Assembly: GCF_003935895.2 (NCBI RefSeq)
Contig: NZ_CP054058.1
Coordinates: 310,001 to 374,000 of the forward strand
Length of the DNA: 64,000 nucleotides
Direction of reading: 5' to 3'
Source of the DNA: Scandinavium goeteborgense
GTDB lineage: Bacteria > Pseudomonadota > Gammaproteobacteria > Enterobacterales > Enterobacteriaceae
Shown here: piece by piece, positions 20,724-30,859 of the stretch
How the letters are laid out: each line of letters starts with the position of its first letter
How positions within the stretch are numbered: the first letter of the stretch is position 1
Program-made: the position numbers and the translations under genes
Notes under the pieces: model-generated
Databases searched by the model: none
What the model was told of the DNA's origin: nothing
The model's input: the letters and a program-made list of their open reading frames with translations, nothing else

Positions 20724-21446
20724 ATGGCTTACAGTCAATGGCAGGCTGGATTGCACTTTCAGCAGGATAGTATCGTCTGCGTCGCGCTACAGAAAACACG
20801 TTTAGGGAGAGCATTACGCCGTTGGTGGCAACTGCCGCTGGAGGACAAGAACGACGATAAATGTACGGCGGCGGTGCTGCGGCGAATTCAACGTGAAATG
20901 CCGCGCTTTCATCGTGTTGCGGTCGCCGTTCCCGCCTCAGATACGCTACAAATACAGCTGCCACCGCCACAGATGTCGCTGCGTGAAAGCGAGCTTGCGC
21001 AGTGGGTGGCCAGCACGGTGGCAAAACAGCTCGAGATGCCGGCCGAAAGTCTCATCTTTGACTATCAAAACGCTGACACGAATAGTTACAGCGTGACTGC
21101 CGCCAGACGGCACGGTATTGAAAAGCTGCAACAGAGTTTGCGTTCGGCGGGTCTGAATCTCTCGTCGGTTACGCCGGATGCCAGTGCCTTACAACACTTC
21201 CTGCCGTGGATGGACAGTGACATCCCAGGGATCTGTTGGCGCGATAAAGACCAGTGGCTGTGGGCGACACGCACCGCCTGGGGCAGTAATGCAGAAGCGC
21301 CCGACGGATTGATGCAGTGCACAACGCAGCCCGCTGGCGGGCAATCCTTTAACCCGTGGTTTCCTTTGAGCCAGCTCCAGCCTCCGCTGCCGGAATGCGG
21401 GGACACGTTCGCCATTGCGCTGGCACTCGCCTTGGGAGTGGACTGA
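20724..21446 (+). CDS. hofM: HofM, PilM-like pilus assembly / DNA utilisation protein
   Basis: A 240-residue actin-like (PilM-family) protein, first gene of hofMNOPQ. In E. coli this cluster is needed for growth on DNA as a carbon source, and its members match PilM-Q of type IV pili and ComA-E of Haemophilus competence. The start is the ATG giving MAYSQWQAGLHFQQ, with AAGGAG at 20709-20714; the in-frame ATG 45 bases upstream has no family match. Sequence is only moderately similar to E. coli HofM (259 residues), but position and the TPDASALQ segment fit. One base separates its stop from hofN. Confidence 0.88.
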   Translation: MAYSQWQAGLHFQQDSIVCVALQKTRLGRALRRWWQLPLEDKNDDKCTAAVLRRIQREMPRFHRVAVAVPASDTLQIQLPPPQMSLRESELAQWVASTVAKQLEMPAESLIFDYQNADTNSYSVTAARRHGIEKLQQSLRSAGLNLSSVTPDASALQHFLPWMDSDIPGICWRDKDQWLWATRTAWGSNAEAPDGLMQCTTQPAGGQSFNPWFPLSQLQPPLPECGDTFAIALALALGVD

Positions 21447-21447
21447 G

Positions 21448-21987
21448 ATGCCGCGACAGGTGAACTTACTATGCTGGCGGGAACAGCGGCGAAGGGAGTG
21501 TTTACGCTTTTGGGGCGCGATGTGTATCGGCGTCGTGTTGGTAACGCTGGCGCTGATTATTGCCGGTCGCGCCCGGCAGTCGCAGCAGCACGCCTGGCTG
21601 GCTTTACGACAGCAGAGCGATCAGGCGGTGCGTCAGATGCTGAGCCAACAGGAGCGGCGGCTGCGCGCGGAGCAAGCGCGTGTACAGGTCGCGCAACGGC
21701 GTGAGCTACAGCGTGCAATGACACTTCGCTGGCAAACAACGCTGCTGGCGATGGCGGAAAAGATGCCCGCGCAGGCGTGGCTCACCGCGCTGGAGTGGCA
21801 GGGTGAGGCATTACGCTTCACGGGTCTGGCAAACCGTTTCCCCGCCTTGACTCAGGTTGAACGCGTGATGCGAAGCCTGCCGGGTTTTGGCCCGGTCACA
21901 CCGGGCGCAACGCGTCGTGATGAACAAGGGCGCTGGCAGTTTAGCTATCAGCTGCAAACGGAGGCCGTCGATGCAGAGGCTCGCTGA
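21448..21987 (+). CDS. hofN: HofN, PilN-like inner-membrane assembly protein
   Basis: A 179-residue bitopic protein: short cytoplasmic start with the PilN-type NLLCWREQRR motif, one transmembrane helix at about 20-40, a long Gln/Arg-rich coiled region (45-95) and a ferredoxin-like periplasmic domain (TLEW-type strand WLTALEWQGEALRF). Length equals E. coli HofN. It begins one base after hofM and overlaps hofO by 17 bases, so translation is coupled. Confidence 0.87.
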   Translation: MPRQVNLLCWREQRRRECLRFWGAMCIGVVLVTLALIIAGRARQSQQHAWLALRQQSDQAVRQMLSQQERRLRAEQARVQVAQRRELQRAMTLRWQTTLLAMAEKMPAQAWLTALEWQGEALRFTGLANRFPALTQVERVMRSLPGFGPVTPGATRRDEQGRWQFSYQLQTEAVDAEAR

Positions 21988-22402
21988 CCGCTGGTGTGAC
22001 TTTTCTCCGCGGATGCGGTTCGGCATTTGGCTCACGCTGTTGGGTTTGCTGACGGTTATCGGGCGTTTTTGCCACCGTGAACCGTTTAGCGAGCCAGGCC
22101 TGCCTCCCCTCAACGCGCAGTGGCAGAAAATCATGCCGCTGCGACCTGTCGCTTCTCACGCATCTCCCGCGCCGACGAAACCTTTTTCAGCGCTTGAAAT
22201 GGACAGTCCTGACAGCCGTGTCGTGAGCTGGCAACCGTCGGGCAGCGGGGGAGAACTCACGCTGGAGGCAAACTGGCCGGGCATTCCGCTTTTATTTGAT
22301 CAGCTGGCCGAGCGGGGTCGCGCCGTCAGGGGGTTTAGTATCCAGCCGGAACAGCAACATTTACGGCTGATTCTGCAGATTGAGGCGAACGGCGATGAAT
22401 GA
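21971..22402 (+). CDS. hofO: HofO, PilO-like inner-membrane assembly protein
   Basis: A 143-residue protein with one transmembrane helix near residues 15-33 and a short periplasmic domain (VVSWQPSGSGGELTLEANW). The start is ATG 21971 (MQRLADRWCDFSPRMRF), within the end of hofN, matching the start of E. coli HofO (146 residues); longer in-frame extensions overlap hofN further without support. Partner of HofN in the periplasmic alignment complex by analogy with PilN-PilO. Confidence 0.85.
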   Translation: MQRLADRWCDFSPRMRFGIWLTLLGLLTVIGRFCHREPFSEPGLPPLNAQWQKIMPLRPVASHASPAPTKPFSALEMDSPDSRVVSWQPSGSGGELTLEANWPGIPLLFDQLAERGRAVRGFSIQPEQQHLRLILQIEANGDE

Positions 22403-22793
22403 CTGGCGGGTGCTAATCATGCTGGCGCTGCCCTATCTGCTCGGTATGCGCGACCCGTTCCAGCCAATAGAAGACTCCTGCGCCACATCGCAGCAGACGC
22501 TCTGGCATTACCGCGGCTCGGTAAGTCATGGCGCGCGGCGAACGGGCATCGTGCTGGAACCCGGCGGCAAATGGCGACGCCTGAATCAAGGGCAGCGGCT
22601 GGAAAATGGTTGGACGGTCGCAGACGTTCAACCCGACTACATGGACATCACTACCGGCCAGGATTGCGAACCGTCGCAGTGGCGCTGGATGAAAGAGGGA
22701 ACGAAACATGATTCGAAGGATGCTTCTGGGGTTACTGCTGATGGTCTTCGCGGTATCGGGCAAGGAAAAGGCGGTCTCGCTGACGGTGGATGA
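22395..22793 (+). CDS. hofP: HofP, PilP-like component
   Basis: A 132-residue protein. A hydrophobic N-terminal segment (6-20) precedes GMRDPFQPIEDSC, the conserved DPF motif of HofP/PilP, and a small beta-rich domain (KWRRLNQGQRLENGW). The start ATG at 22395 gives MNDWRVLIMLALPY. It overlaps hofO by 8 bases and hofQ by 86 bases, so its last ~28 codons are read in a second frame as the hofQ signal peptide. Confidence 0.85.
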   Translation: MNDWRVLIMLALPYLLGMRDPFQPIEDSCATSQQTLWHYRGSVSHGARRTGIVLEPGGKWRRLNQGQRLENGWTVADVQPDYMDITTGQDCEPSQWRWMKEGTKHDSKDASGVTADGLRGIGQGKGGLADGG

Positions 22794-23943
22794 GGTGCCC
22801 ATTGCGCAGGTGTTGCAGGCCATTGCCGGGTTGGGAGAGCGGAATATTGTTATCGCCCCCGATGTCAGCGGGCAAATATCACTCCAGTTCAATAACCTTC
22901 CGTGGATGCAGGCTTTGCAGACGGTGATGGGCAGTGCGGGGCTGACGCTGGATACCCAGGGCAGCGTGCTGTTTGTGCATACCAAAGCGTGGCTCGCCGA
23001 AAAGCAGGCTCAGCGCGAAGCGGAAACCCAACGGCGCTTATCGACGGTGCCGTTGAAAGGGCAAAGCGTCTCTCTGCAATACGCCGATGCCACAGAGCTT
23101 GCGAAAGCCGGGGAAAAACTGGTGAGCAGTCGCGGGACGCTGACGGTCGATAAGCGCTCAAACCGGCTGCTGATCCGCGATGACCAACTGCACATTACGG
23201 ATTTGCTCGCCTGGATTAATGAAATGGATTTACCGATTGGCCAGGTCGAATTAACTGCCCATATCGTCACCATGAATGAAAAGAGCCTGCGCGAACTGGG
23301 CGTGAAATGGAGTCTGGCCGATGCCGAAGGCAGCGTAGGCTCAGGCAAGATAACCACCCTGGGAAGCGACCTTTCGGTGGCAAACGCGACCACTCATGCC
23401 GGGTTTAACATCGGCAAAATCAGCGGAAGGCTGCTGGAACTGGAACTCTCAGCGCTGGAACAAAAGCAGCAGCTGGAGATTATCGCCAGCCCGCATCTGC
23501 TGGCGTCGCATTTGCAACCAGCGAGTATCAAACAGGGCACGGAAATCCCGTATCAAGTTTCCAGCGGGGAGAGCGGCGCGACGTCGGTGGAATTTAAAGA
23601 AGCCGTTTTGGGCATGGAAGTCACGCCAACGGTGCTGCAAAACAACCGTGTGCGGCTCAAGCTGAAAATCACCGAAGACATGCCCGGGCAAGTTTTACAG
23701 CAAGCCGAAGGGGAGATTCTGGCGATAGATAAGCAGGAGATCGAGACGCAGGTTGAAGTCAAAAGTGGTGAAACGCTGGCGCTGGGTGGGATTTTTTCGC
23801 AAAAGAATAAGTCAGCACGGGACAGTATTCCGGTCCTGGGAGACATCCCCTGGCTGGGTCAATTGTTCCGTCATGATGGAAAAGACAGCGAACGGCGAGA
23901 GCTGGTTGTGTTCATCACACCGCGTATTATTTCTGTGCAATAA
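22708..23943 (+). CDS. hofQ: HofQ, secretin for DNA uptake
   Basis: A 411-residue outer-membrane secretin. Signal peptide 1-~18, N-terminal STN/N0-like domain (VTL..VPIAQVLQAI), an N1 domain (LQYADATELAKAGEKL), then the C-terminal secretin pore with the hallmark VPVLGDIPWLG-type sequence (here IPVLGDIPWLGQLFR) and ITPRII near the end. Homologous to PilQ and Haemophilus ComE; in E. coli needed to use DNA as nutrient. Last gene of hofMNOPQ; its start lies inside hofP. Confidence 0.94.
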   Translation: MIRRMLLGLLLMVFAVSGKEKAVSLTVDEVPIAQVLQAIAGLGERNIVIAPDVSGQISLQFNNLPWMQALQTVMGSAGLTLDTQGSVLFVHTKAWLAEKQAQREAETQRRLSTVPLKGQSVSLQYADATELAKAGEKLVSSRGTLTVDKRSNRLLIRDDQLHITDLLAWINEMDLPIGQVELTAHIVTMNEKSLRELGVKWSLADAEGSVGSGKITTLGSDLSVANATTHAGFNIGKISGRLLELELSALEQKQQLEIIASPHLLASHLQPASIKQGTEIPYQVSSGESGATSVEFKEAVLGMEVTPTVLQNNRVRLKLKITEDMPGQVLQQAEGEILAIDKQEIETQVEVKSGETLALGGIFSQKNKSARDSIPVLGDIPWLGQLFRHDGKDSERRELVVFITPRIISVQ

Positions 23944-24212
23944 AGGATTTACTGACATTCTTTTCGTACTGAACACGTTTCAGGTGTTTGACGTGAGACC
24001 GGATTTAGCATACAAGGAGTACCGATTTGAGAGTCGGTGCCCTGCAAAATCTGGTAATTATTAGAGTTGCCAAACCTGCCGGTATATTGAGATAATTTTC
24101 GGTCTGACTCTCGCACTATCGCATATGAGGTTTCAGTTCATGCCTGGCGTCGCCGTTGTGGTTCGCGTCGCGGGTTTATTATTAACGAAATAGTCTTAGT
24201 AGTACCGAAAAA

Positions 24213-24734
24213 ATGGCAGAGAAACGCAATATCTTTCTGGTTGGGCCTATGGGTGCCGGCAAAAGCACTATTGGGCGCCAGTTAGCTCAACAGCTCAATA
24301 TGGAATTTTACGATTCCGATCACGAGATTGAGAAACGCACTGGCGCTGACGTGGGCTGGGTCTTTGATGTCGAAGGCGAAGACGGTTTTCGTGACCGCGA
24401 AGAAAAAATCATCAACGAATTGACGGAAAAGCAGGGAATTGTGCTGGCAACTGGCGGCGGCTCTGTGAAATCCCGAGAAACGCGCAATCGTCTCTCCGCT
24501 CGCGGCGTTGTGGTGTACCTTGAAACCACAATTGAGAAGCAATTGGCGCGTACGCAACGTGATAAAAAACGTCCGCTGCTGCAGGTTGAAACGCCACCGC
24601 GTGAAGTCCTGGAAGCGTTGGCAGGCGAGCGTAATCCTTTATACGAAGAAATTGCCGATGTCACTATCCGCACTGACGATCAGAGCGCGAAAGTGGTGGC
24701 AAACCAGATTATTAATATGCTGGAAAGTAACTGA
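24213..24734 (+). CDS. aroK: Shikimate kinase I
   Basis: A 173-residue cytosolic kinase that phosphorylates shikimate to shikimate 3-phosphate in the chorismate pathway. Walker [10 protein letters not shown] at 11-19, shikimate-binding [11 protein letters not shown] (34-44) and GFRDREE, GGG in ATGGGSV, and the LID region [11 protein letters not shown]. Length equals E. coli AroK. It opens the aroK-aroB-damX-dam-rpe-gph-trpS superoperon; 269 bases of leader separate it from hofQ. Confidence 0.98.
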   Translation: MAEKRNIFLVGPMGAGKSTIGRQLAQQLNMEFYDSDHEIEKRTGADVGWVFDVEGEDGFRDREEKIINELTEKQGIVLATGGGSVKSRETRNRLSARGVVVYLETTIEKQLARTQRDKKRPLLQVETPPREVLEALAGERNPLYEEIADVTIRTDDQSAKVVANQIINMLESN

Positions 24735-24748
24735 TTCTGGTCAACGCT

Positions 24749-24864
24749 ATACGAAATCGTTCAAGCTGCATCATGGCGGCAACGGCGTGAACTCTTGCTG
24801 ACATCTGTCAGCAATCGGGGAGCGAAAGCAACCGACCAGCGAGCAGCCTGAAGGATTACGTGTA
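24749..24864. repeat. ERIC-like repeat in the aroK-aroB spacer
   Basis: The spacer contains imperfect terminal inverted repeats TTCAAGCTGC (24760-24769) and GCAGCCTGAAG (24843-24853), a GGCGGCAAC block, the ERIC-like GGGGAGCGAAAGCAACC, and a perfect central 9-bp palindrome TTGCTGACA / TGTCAGCAA (24795-24803, 24806-24814). This order matches the enterobacterial intergenic repeat consensus (ERIC), diverged. It lies inside a transcribed operon. Confidence 0.55.
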
Positions 24865-24905
24865 GAAAGCCAGTAAATGCGAGTAACAAAGGTGGACGTC
24901 GCGTT

Positions 24906-25994
24906 ATGGAGAGGATCACTGTAACTCTCGGGGAACGTAGTTACCCGATTACCATCGCGGCTGGTTTGTTTAACGATCCAGCTTCTTTCCTGCCACTGAA
25001 GTCGGGCGATCAGGTCATGCTGGTCACCAACGAAACGCTGGCACCTGTCTACCTGGACAAGGTACGTACAGTGCTGGAACAGGCTGGCGTGAAAGTCGAC
25101 AGCGTTATCATTCCTGACGGCGAGAAGTACAAGACGCTGGAAGTGATGGAAACGGTCTTCACCGCGTTACTGCAAAAGCCTCATGGTCGTGATACCACAC
25201 TGATTGCCCTCGGTGGCGGCGTGGTAGGCGATCTCACCGGATTTGCGGCCGCAAGCTATCAGCGCGGCGTGCGCTTTATCCAGGTGCCGACCACGTTATT
25301 GTCTCAGGTCGACTCCTCTGTTGGCGGAAAAACTGCCGTTAACCATCCCCTCGGTAAAAACATGATTGGCGCCTTTTGGCAGCCGGTGAATGTAGTTATC
25401 GATCTTGATTGCCTGAAAACGCTTCCTGCGCGCGAGCTTTCCTCCGGCCTGGCCGAGGTTATCAAGTACGGCATCATTCTGGATGCAGAATTCTTCTCCT
25501 GGCTCGAAAACAACATCGATGCAGTGATGGCCCTTGATGAAAAAGCAATGGCCTACTGTATTCGTCGCTGTTGTGAGCTGAAAGCCGAAGTTGTTGCCGC
25601 AGACGAGCGCGAAACCGGCTTACGTGCTTTACTCAATCTGGGGCACACCTTTGGTCACGCTATCGAAGCCGAAATGGGTTACGGTAACTGGCTTCACGGT
25701 GAAGCGGTCGCGGCCGGAATGGTCATGGCGGCAAAGGCTTCGGAACGCCTCGGTCAGTTTGAGGCAAAAGATACACAGCGGATTATTGCCCTGCTCGAAC
25801 GGGCAAAGTTGCCGGTTTCCGGCCCGCGTGAAATGTCTCCCGACGCGTACCTGCCGCATATGATGCGGGACAAAAAGGTGCTCGCCGGCGAGATGCGTTT
25901 GGTTTTGCCGCTTTCGATTGGCAAAAGTGAAGTGCGTGGCGGTGTTGCGCACGATGTAGTTCTTGGCGCCATTGCTGATTGTCAGCAGGCGTAA
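24906..25994 (+). CDS. aroB: 3-dehydroquinate synthase
   Basis: A 362-residue NAD- and zinc-dependent enzyme that closes DAHP to 3-dehydroquinate, step two of the chorismate pathway. Visible features: NAD-binding region with [31 protein letters not shown], the zinc ligands Glu in LAEVIKYG and His in [11 protein letters not shown] and LHGEAV. Length equals E. coli AroB. Separated from aroK by 171 bases carrying an ERIC-like repeat, and from damX by 89 bases. Confidence 0.98.
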   Translation: MERITVTLGERSYPITIAAGLFNDPASFLPLKSGDQVMLVTNETLAPVYLDKVRTVLEQAGVKVDSVIIPDGEKYKTLEVMETVFTALLQKPHGRDTTLIALGGGVVGDLTGFAAASYQRGVRFIQVPTTLLSQVDSSVGGKTAVNHPLGKNMIGAFWQPVNVVIDLDCLKTLPARELSSGLAEVIKYGIILDAEFFSWLENNIDAVMALDEKAMAYCIRRCCELKAEVVAADERETGLRALLNLGHTFGHAIEAEMGYGNWLHGEAVAAGMVMAAKASERLGQFEAKDTQRIIALLERAKLPVSGPREMSPDAYLPHMMRDKKVLAGEMRLVLPLSIGKSEVRGGVAHDVVLGAIADCQQA

Positions 25995-26083
25995 CTAATA
26001 AGAAAGGTCATGCCGCATTAGCGGCGTTTAACTTCAGGTGATGTGCAAGTGTCGTTGGCATAAGCCTTTTAGTGGGGTGTTAA

Positions 26084-27403
26084 ATGGATGAATTTAAACC
26101 AGAAGACGATCTGAAGCCCGATCCCAGCGATCGTCGTGCTGGTCGTTCCCGTCAATCTTCCGATCGTGAAAACGATCAGCAGATTAACTTCGATGACGTC
26201 GATCTCGACGCCGACGAGCGCCGCCCGGCGCGTACCCGTAAGGTACGTGAAGAGCGCGAGGAACAAGAACAAGAAGAAGCGTATTACGACGAGTCTGAAG
26301 AAGATCTCGAAGAGGAAGAGCCTGTAGAGCAACGCCCGCGTAAACGCAAAAAAAAGCCAGCCAGTAAACCGGCTTCCCGTCAGTACATCATGATGGGCGT
26401 GGGTATTCTGGTTCTGCTGCTGCTGATTGTTGGGATTGGCTCTGCGCTGAAAGCGCCGTCATCCTCCAACGAACAGACTTCAACTGATGCGAAGAGCATC
26501 GATCTGGGCGCGAATAACGGAGCACCAGCCGATCAGGCTAATGGCGCTCAGCCGGCACCTGGCACTGCGCCAGTGGATCCGAACACCGCGAATACCCAGC
26601 AGGAAGTTTCTCTGCCGCCAATCTCTTCTACCCCAACTCAGGGTCAGAATACTGCTGCGCCGCAAGGCCAACAGCGTGTCGAAGTGCAGGGTGACCTGAA
26701 CAACGCGCTGACTCAGCAGCAGGGCCAGATTGACGGTGCCGTTGCAAACTCTACGTTGCCGACAGAACCTGCAACCGTTGCGCCAGTGCGTAATGGTAGC
26801 GCGTCGCATCAGCCAACCCACACCGCAGAAAGCGCACCTGCTGGCACGACCCGTTCAGAGCGTAAACACGCTGTGATCGAGCCGAAGCCGCAGAGCAAAC
26901 CGCAGGCGACAGCGAAAGCCGTAGAGCCTAAGCCGGTTGCACAGCCTAAGCACACTGAAACCGCAGCGACCAGCACGCCTGCCAAATCTACCGCACCAGC
27001 GGCAGAACCGGCTAAGCCTGCTGCAACCAGCACCGCCAAACCGGCAGCGACTACTGCAGCGCCAGCCGCAGCGGCAGCGACTGCGACCGCAGCGACAGCA
27101 GCGGGTAAAGAAAGTGGTGATGTGGGTTCGCTGAAAGGCGCGCCAGGCAATAACTACACCCTGCAGCTCAGCAGCTCGTCAAACTATGACAACCTGAACA
27201 ACTGGGCGAAGAAAGAGAACATCCAGAAATACGTTGTTTATCAGACTACCCGTAACGGTCAGCCGTGGTATGTGCTGGTTAGCGGTATGTACGCGACCAA
27301 AGACGATGCGAAACGCGCCGTCGCTGCGCTACCTGCTAATGTCCAGGCCAAAAACCCATGGGCGAAACCGCTGCATCAGGTACAGTCCGATCTGAAACAA
27401 TAG
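26084..27403 (+). CDS. damX: DamX, SPOR-domain cell-division protein
   Basis: A 439-residue bitopic inner-membrane protein that goes to the division septum. Residues 1-~100 are a highly charged cytoplasmic region (acidic [19 protein letters not shown] block, then basic KRKKK), a transmembrane helix at about 103-122, a long Ala/Pro/Thr/Gln-rich periplasmic linker (125-350) with low-complexity PAATS/PAATT runs, and a C-terminal SPOR domain (~360-435: [17 protein letters not shown]) that binds denuded septal peptidoglycan. Eleven residues longer than E. coli, in the linker. Confidence 0.95.
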   Translation: MDEFKPEDDLKPDPSDRRAGRSRQSSDRENDQQINFDDVDLDADERRPARTRKVREEREEQEQEEAYYDESEEDLEEEEPVEQRPRKRKKKPASKPASRQYIMMGVGILVLLLLIVGIGSALKAPSSSNEQTSTDAKSIDLGANNGAPADQANGAQPAPGTAPVDPNTANTQQEVSLPPISSTPTQGQNTAAPQGQQRVEVQGDLNNALTQQQGQIDGAVANSTLPTEPATVAPVRNGSASHQPTHTAESAPAGTTRSERKHAVIEPKPQSKPQATAKAVEPKPVAQPKHTETAATSTPAKSTAPAAEPAKPAATSTAKPAATTAAPAAAAATATAATAAGKESGDVGSLKGAPGNNYTLQLSSSSNYDNLNNWAKKENIQKYVVYQTTRNGQPWYVLVSGMYATKDDAKRAVAALPANVQAKNPWAKPLHQVQSDLKQ

Positions 27404-27523
27404 CAGTACATGACACAGCGCCTTCAGTCTGCATTTGCGGGCTGAAGGCGAATGTGTTTTTAAGCGCAGGATGCTGCAGGAGCTTTTCTCCTCAGCCGGA
27501 GAAAGTGTAAGTAGCCAGACAGC

Positions 27524-28345
27524 ATGAAAAAAAATCGCGCTTTTTTGAAATGGGCAGGGGGGAAATATCCTCTGCTGAACGATATTGAAAAACATCTGCC
27601 ACAAGGCGAATGTTTGATCGAGCCCTTCGTCGGGGCCGGTTCCGTATTCCTGAATACCCGCTATTCCCGCTATATCCTCGCTGATATCAACAGCGATCTG
27701 ATTGATCTCTATAACATTGTCAAAACGCGTACCGCGGAGTATATCTCTGCCGCGCAGGCGATGTTTGTCCCAGCCAATAACAATGCCGAAATCTATTACC
27801 AGCTGCGGACCGAGTTCAATCAATGCCGGGAGCCGCTACGCCGCGCGGTGCTGTTTTTGTATCTGAATCGTCATGGCTATAACGGCTTATGCCGCTATAA
27901 CCTGAAGGGCGAGTTCAACGTGCCGTTTGGGCGTTACAAAAAGCCGTACTTCCCGGAAGCGGAGTTAAACCATTTTGCGCTGAAGGCGCAGAATGCAGAA
28001 TTCCACTGCATGTCCTACGAGGACTGCATGGCGATGGCGGACAAAGACTCCGTGGTGTACTGCGATCCGCCGTACGCACCGCTGTCCGCGACCGCCAATT
28101 TTACCGCCTACCACACCAACAGCTTTAGCCCGGCGCAGCAGGCGCACCTGGCCGAAATGGCGGAAAAACTGGTCAGCAACCAAATTCCGGTGTTAATTTC
28201 GAACCATGACACGCCCGATACGCGTGAGTGGTACAAAGCAGCAAAACAATTTCAGGTTAAAGTCCGGCGCAGCATCAGCAGCAACGGTGGCACGCGCAAA
28301 AAGGTGGATGAACTGCTGGCGCTGTATCGCCCGGCAAAACCATAA
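27524..28345 (+). CDS. dam: DNA adenine methylase (GATC)
   Basis: A 273-residue AdoMet-dependent methylase that makes N6-methyladenine in GATC, used for mismatch repair strand choice, SeqA control of initiation and gene regulation. AdoMet pocket: KWAGGK (9-14) and [10 protein letters not shown] (33-42); catalytic DPPY at 181-184, the same positions as E. coli Dam (278 residues). It follows damX by 120 bases and precedes rpe by 20 bases. Confidence 0.97.
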   Translation: MKKNRAFLKWAGGKYPLLNDIEKHLPQGECLIEPFVGAGSVFLNTRYSRYILADINSDLIDLYNIVKTRTAEYISAAQAMFVPANNNAEIYYQLRTEFNQCREPLRRAVLFLYLNRHGYNGLCRYNLKGEFNVPFGRYKKPYFPEAELNHFALKAQNAEFHCMSYEDCMAMADKDSVVYCDPPYAPLSATANFTAYHTNSFSPAQQAHLAEMAEKLVSNQIPVLISNHDTPDTREWYKAAKQFQVKVRRSISSNGGTRKKVDELLALYRPAKP

Positions 28346-28365
28346 TCGTTTTCAAGGAGATGCGG

Positions 28366-29043
28366 ATGAAACAGTATTTGATTGCCCCTTCGATTCTGTC
28401 GGCCGATTTTGCCCGTCTGGGTGAAGATACCGCGAAGGCGCTGGCGGCAGGTGGCGATGTTGTTCACTTCGACGTGATGGACAACCATTACGTGCCCAAT
28501 CTGACGATGGGCCCGATGGTGCTCAAAGCCCTGCGCAAATACGGCATTACCGCTCCGATCGACGTGCACCTGATGGTCAAACCCGTTGACCGTATCATTC
28601 CTGATTTCGCCGCTGCAGGCGCCAGCATTATCACTTTCCATCCGGAAGCCTCTGAACACGTCGACCGCTCTTTGCAGCTGATTAAAGAGCACGGCTGTAA
28701 AGCGGGCCTGGTGCTGAACCCAGCGACGCCGCTGAGCTACCTCGACCACGTGATGGACAAGCTCGATGTTATCCTGCTGATGTCCGTGAACCCGGGCTTC
28801 GGCGGCCAGTCCTTTATTCCGCACACCCTCGAGAAGCTGCGTGAAGTCCGTCGTCGGATTGACGCGTCCGGTTTCGACATTCGCCTTGAAGTCGACGGTG
28901 GCGTGAAGGCCAACAACATTGGCGAGATTGCTGCGGCAGGTGCCGATATGTTTGTCGCCGGTTCGGCCATTTTCGACCAGCCGGACTACAAAAAAGTGAT
29001 TGATGAAATGCGCAGTGAACTGGCAAAGGTAAGTCATGAGTAA
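28366..29043 (+). CDS. rpe: Ribulose-phosphate 3-epimerase
   Basis: A 225-residue TIM-barrel metalloenzyme of the pentose phosphate pathway interconverting ribulose 5-phosphate and xylulose 5-phosphate. Motifs: [12 protein letters not shown] and VDVHLMV-type PIDVHLMV with metal ligands, [13 protein letters not shown], and the phosphate site VDGGVK / GSAIF. AAGGAG ends directly before an ATG at 28360; the second ATG at 28366 has proper spacing and matches the E. coli start MKQYLIAPS, so it was chosen. Overlaps gph by 8 bases. Confidence 0.97.
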   Translation: MKQYLIAPSILSADFARLGEDTAKALAAGGDVVHFDVMDNHYVPNLTMGPMVLKALRKYGITAPIDVHLMVKPVDRIIPDFAAAGASIITFHPEASEHVDRSLQLIKEHGCKAGLVLNPATPLSYLDHVMDKLDVILLMSVNPGFGGQSFIPHTLEKLREVRRRIDASGFDIRLEVDGGVKANNIGEIAAAGADMFVAGSAIFDQPDYKKVIDEMRSELAKVSHE

Positions 29044-29797
29044 ATTAGAAACCATTCAGGGCGTCGCGTTTGATCTCGACGGCACATTAGTGGATAGCGC
29101 GCCAGGCTTAACGGCCGCGGTAGACAACGCGCTGTATGCCCTGGAATTGCCGACCGCTGGCGAAGAGCGAGTGATAACCTGGATTGGTAACGGCGCCGAT
29201 GTGCTGATGGAACGTGCGCTGACCTGGGCGCGCCAGGAGCGTGCCAGCTTGCGTAAAACGCAGGGCAAACCGTCAGTTGACCACAGCGATATTCCAAAGG
29301 AAGAGCAGCTACGCGTGCTGCGCAAACTCTTCGACCGTTACTACGCCGAATTTGCCGAAGAGGGCAGTTATCTGTTCCCGGCAGTGGCGGAAACGTTAAG
29401 TGCGCTGCATGCCAAAGGCCTGCCGTTGGGGCTGGTGACCAACAAGCCTTCGCCGTTCGTCGCGCCGATTCTTGACGCGTTAGATATCGCCAAATATTTC
29501 TCCGTCGTGATCGGCGGGGATGACGTAGAAAACAAAAAACCGCATCCCGATCCGCTGCTGCTGGTGGCGAAAAAACTGGGCGTAGCCCCAGAAGCGCTGC
29601 TGTTTGTTGGCGATTCACGCAATGATATTCTCGCGGCTCAGGCCGCCGGTTGCTGCTCCATCGGCCTGACCTACGGCTACAACTATGGCGAAGCCATTGC
29701 CGACAGCAATCCCGATTTTGTTTTTGACAATTTTAACGATTTGTTGCCCGCGCTCGGGCTCCCGCACAGTGAAATTCAGGAAGTGAAAAATGACTAA
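29036..29797 (+). CDS. gph: Phosphoglycolate phosphatase
   Basis: A 253-residue HAD phosphatase that removes 2-phosphoglycolate formed during repair of 3'-phosphoglycolate DNA ends. Motif [11 protein letters not shown] (Asp13 and Asp15), motif II LVTNKP, motif III Lys in KKPHPDPLL and motif [13 protein letters not shown]. One residue longer than E. coli Gph. Overlaps rpe and trpS by 8 bases each, indicating translational coupling in the dam superoperon. Confidence 0.96.
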   Translation: MSKLETIQGVAFDLDGTLVDSAPGLTAAVDNALYALELPTAGEERVITWIGNGADVLMERALTWARQERASLRKTQGKPSVDHSDIPKEEQLRVLRKLFDRYYAEFAEEGSYLFPAVAETLSALHAKGLPLGLVTNKPSPFVAPILDALDIAKYFSVVIGGDDVENKKPHPDPLLLVAKKLGVAPEALLFVGDSRNDILAAQAAGCCSIGLTYGYNYGEAIADSNPDFVFDNFNDLLPALGLPHSEIQEVKND

Positions 29798-30794
29798 GCC
29801 CATCGTATTTAGTGGCGCACAGCCCTCAGGTGAACTGACCATTGGCAACTATATGGGTGCGCTGCGTCAGTGGGTGAACATGCAGGACGATTACCACTGC
29901 ATCTACTGCATTGTTGACCTGCACGCCATTACCGCTCGCCAGGATCCTGAGAAACTGCGTAAAGCGACCCTCGACACGTTGGCGCTTTACCTCGCCTGCG
30001 GTATCGACCCGGAGAAAAGCACCATCTTCGTGCAGTCTCATGTGCCAGAACACGCACAGCTCGGCTGGGCGCTGAACTGCTACACCTATTTCGGCGAGCT
30101 GAGCCGCATGACCCAGTTCAAAGACAAGTCAGCGCGCTATGCCGAGAACATCAATGCCGGTCTGTTCGATTATCCGGTGCTGATGGCCGCAGACATTCTG
30201 CTGTATCAGACGAATCAGGTGCCGGTGGGTGAAGACCAGAAGCAGCATTTGGAGCTGAGCCGCGATATCGCCCAGCGCTTCAACGCGATTTACGGTGATG
30301 TGTTCAAAGTGCCTGAACCGTTCATCCCGAAATCCGGTGCGCGCGTAATGTCGCTGTTGGAGCCGACCAAGAAGATGTCCAAGTCAGACGATAACCGCAA
30401 CAACGTTATCGGCCTGCTGGAAGATCCGAAATCGGTCGTGAAGAAAATCAAACGTGCGATGACCGACTCCGAAGAGCCGCCGGTGATTCGCTATGACGTG
30501 CAGAAGAAAGCGGGCGTCTCCAACCTGCTGGATATCCTTTCCGGCGTGACCGGTCAGAGCGTGCAGGAGCTGGAACAGCACTTCGAAGGCAAAATGTATG
30601 GCCACCTGAAAGGCGAAGTTGCCGAGGCGGTGTCCGGCATGTTGACCGACCTGCAGGAGCGTTATAACCGTTTCCGCAACGACGATGAACTGTTGCAGAA
30701 GATTATGCGTGAAGGTGCGCAGAAGGCGAGCGCTCAGGCGGCTGAAACATTAAAAGCGGTGTACGAAGCGATTGGTTTTGTGGCCAGGCCGTAA
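29790..30794 (+). CDS. trpS: Tryptophanyl-tRNA synthetase
   Basis: A 334-residue class Ic synthetase charging tRNA-Trp. The HIGH equivalent is TIGNYMG (about 17-23) in the Rossmann fold, with PSGELTIG; the KMSKS loop is KKMSKSDDN (around 195). Length equals E. coli TrpS. Last gene of the aroK-trpS superoperon, overlapping gph by 8 bases and followed by a strong terminator. In E. coli K-12 the yhfZ-S and frl genes follow; they are absent here. Confidence 0.98.
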   Translation: MTKPIVFSGAQPSGELTIGNYMGALRQWVNMQDDYHCIYCIVDLHAITARQDPEKLRKATLDTLALYLACGIDPEKSTIFVQSHVPEHAQLGWALNCYTYFGELSRMTQFKDKSARYAENINAGLFDYPVLMAADILLYQTNQVPVGEDQKQHLELSRDIAQRFNAIYGDVFKVPEPFIPKSGARVMSLLEPTKKMSKSDDNRNNVIGLLEDPKSVVKKIKRAMTDSEEPPVIRYDVQKKAGVSNLLDILSGVTGQSVQELEQHFEGKMYGHLKGEVAEAVSGMLTDLQERYNRFRNDDELLQKIMREGAQKASAQAAETLKAVYEAIGFVARP

Positions 30795-30809
30795 GCGTAT
30801 TCGAAAATA

Positions 30810-30842
30810 AAAAAACCGGGGCAAATGTTCCCGGTTTTTTTA
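30810..30842. terminator. trpS terminator
   Basis: Stem AAAAAACCGGG / CCCGGTTTTTT around GCAAATGTT, ending in a run of T, 15 bases past the trpS stop. The A tract on the other side lets it also end the opposing yhfL transcript. Confidence 0.9.
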
Positions 30843-30859
30843 TATCTTCAGAATTCTAA

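Noticed and set aside
20590-21024. 144-codon frame antisense to the hofM start
   Set aside because: Overlaps hofM, whose start, ribosome site and order are supported; composition looks like a shadow frame.
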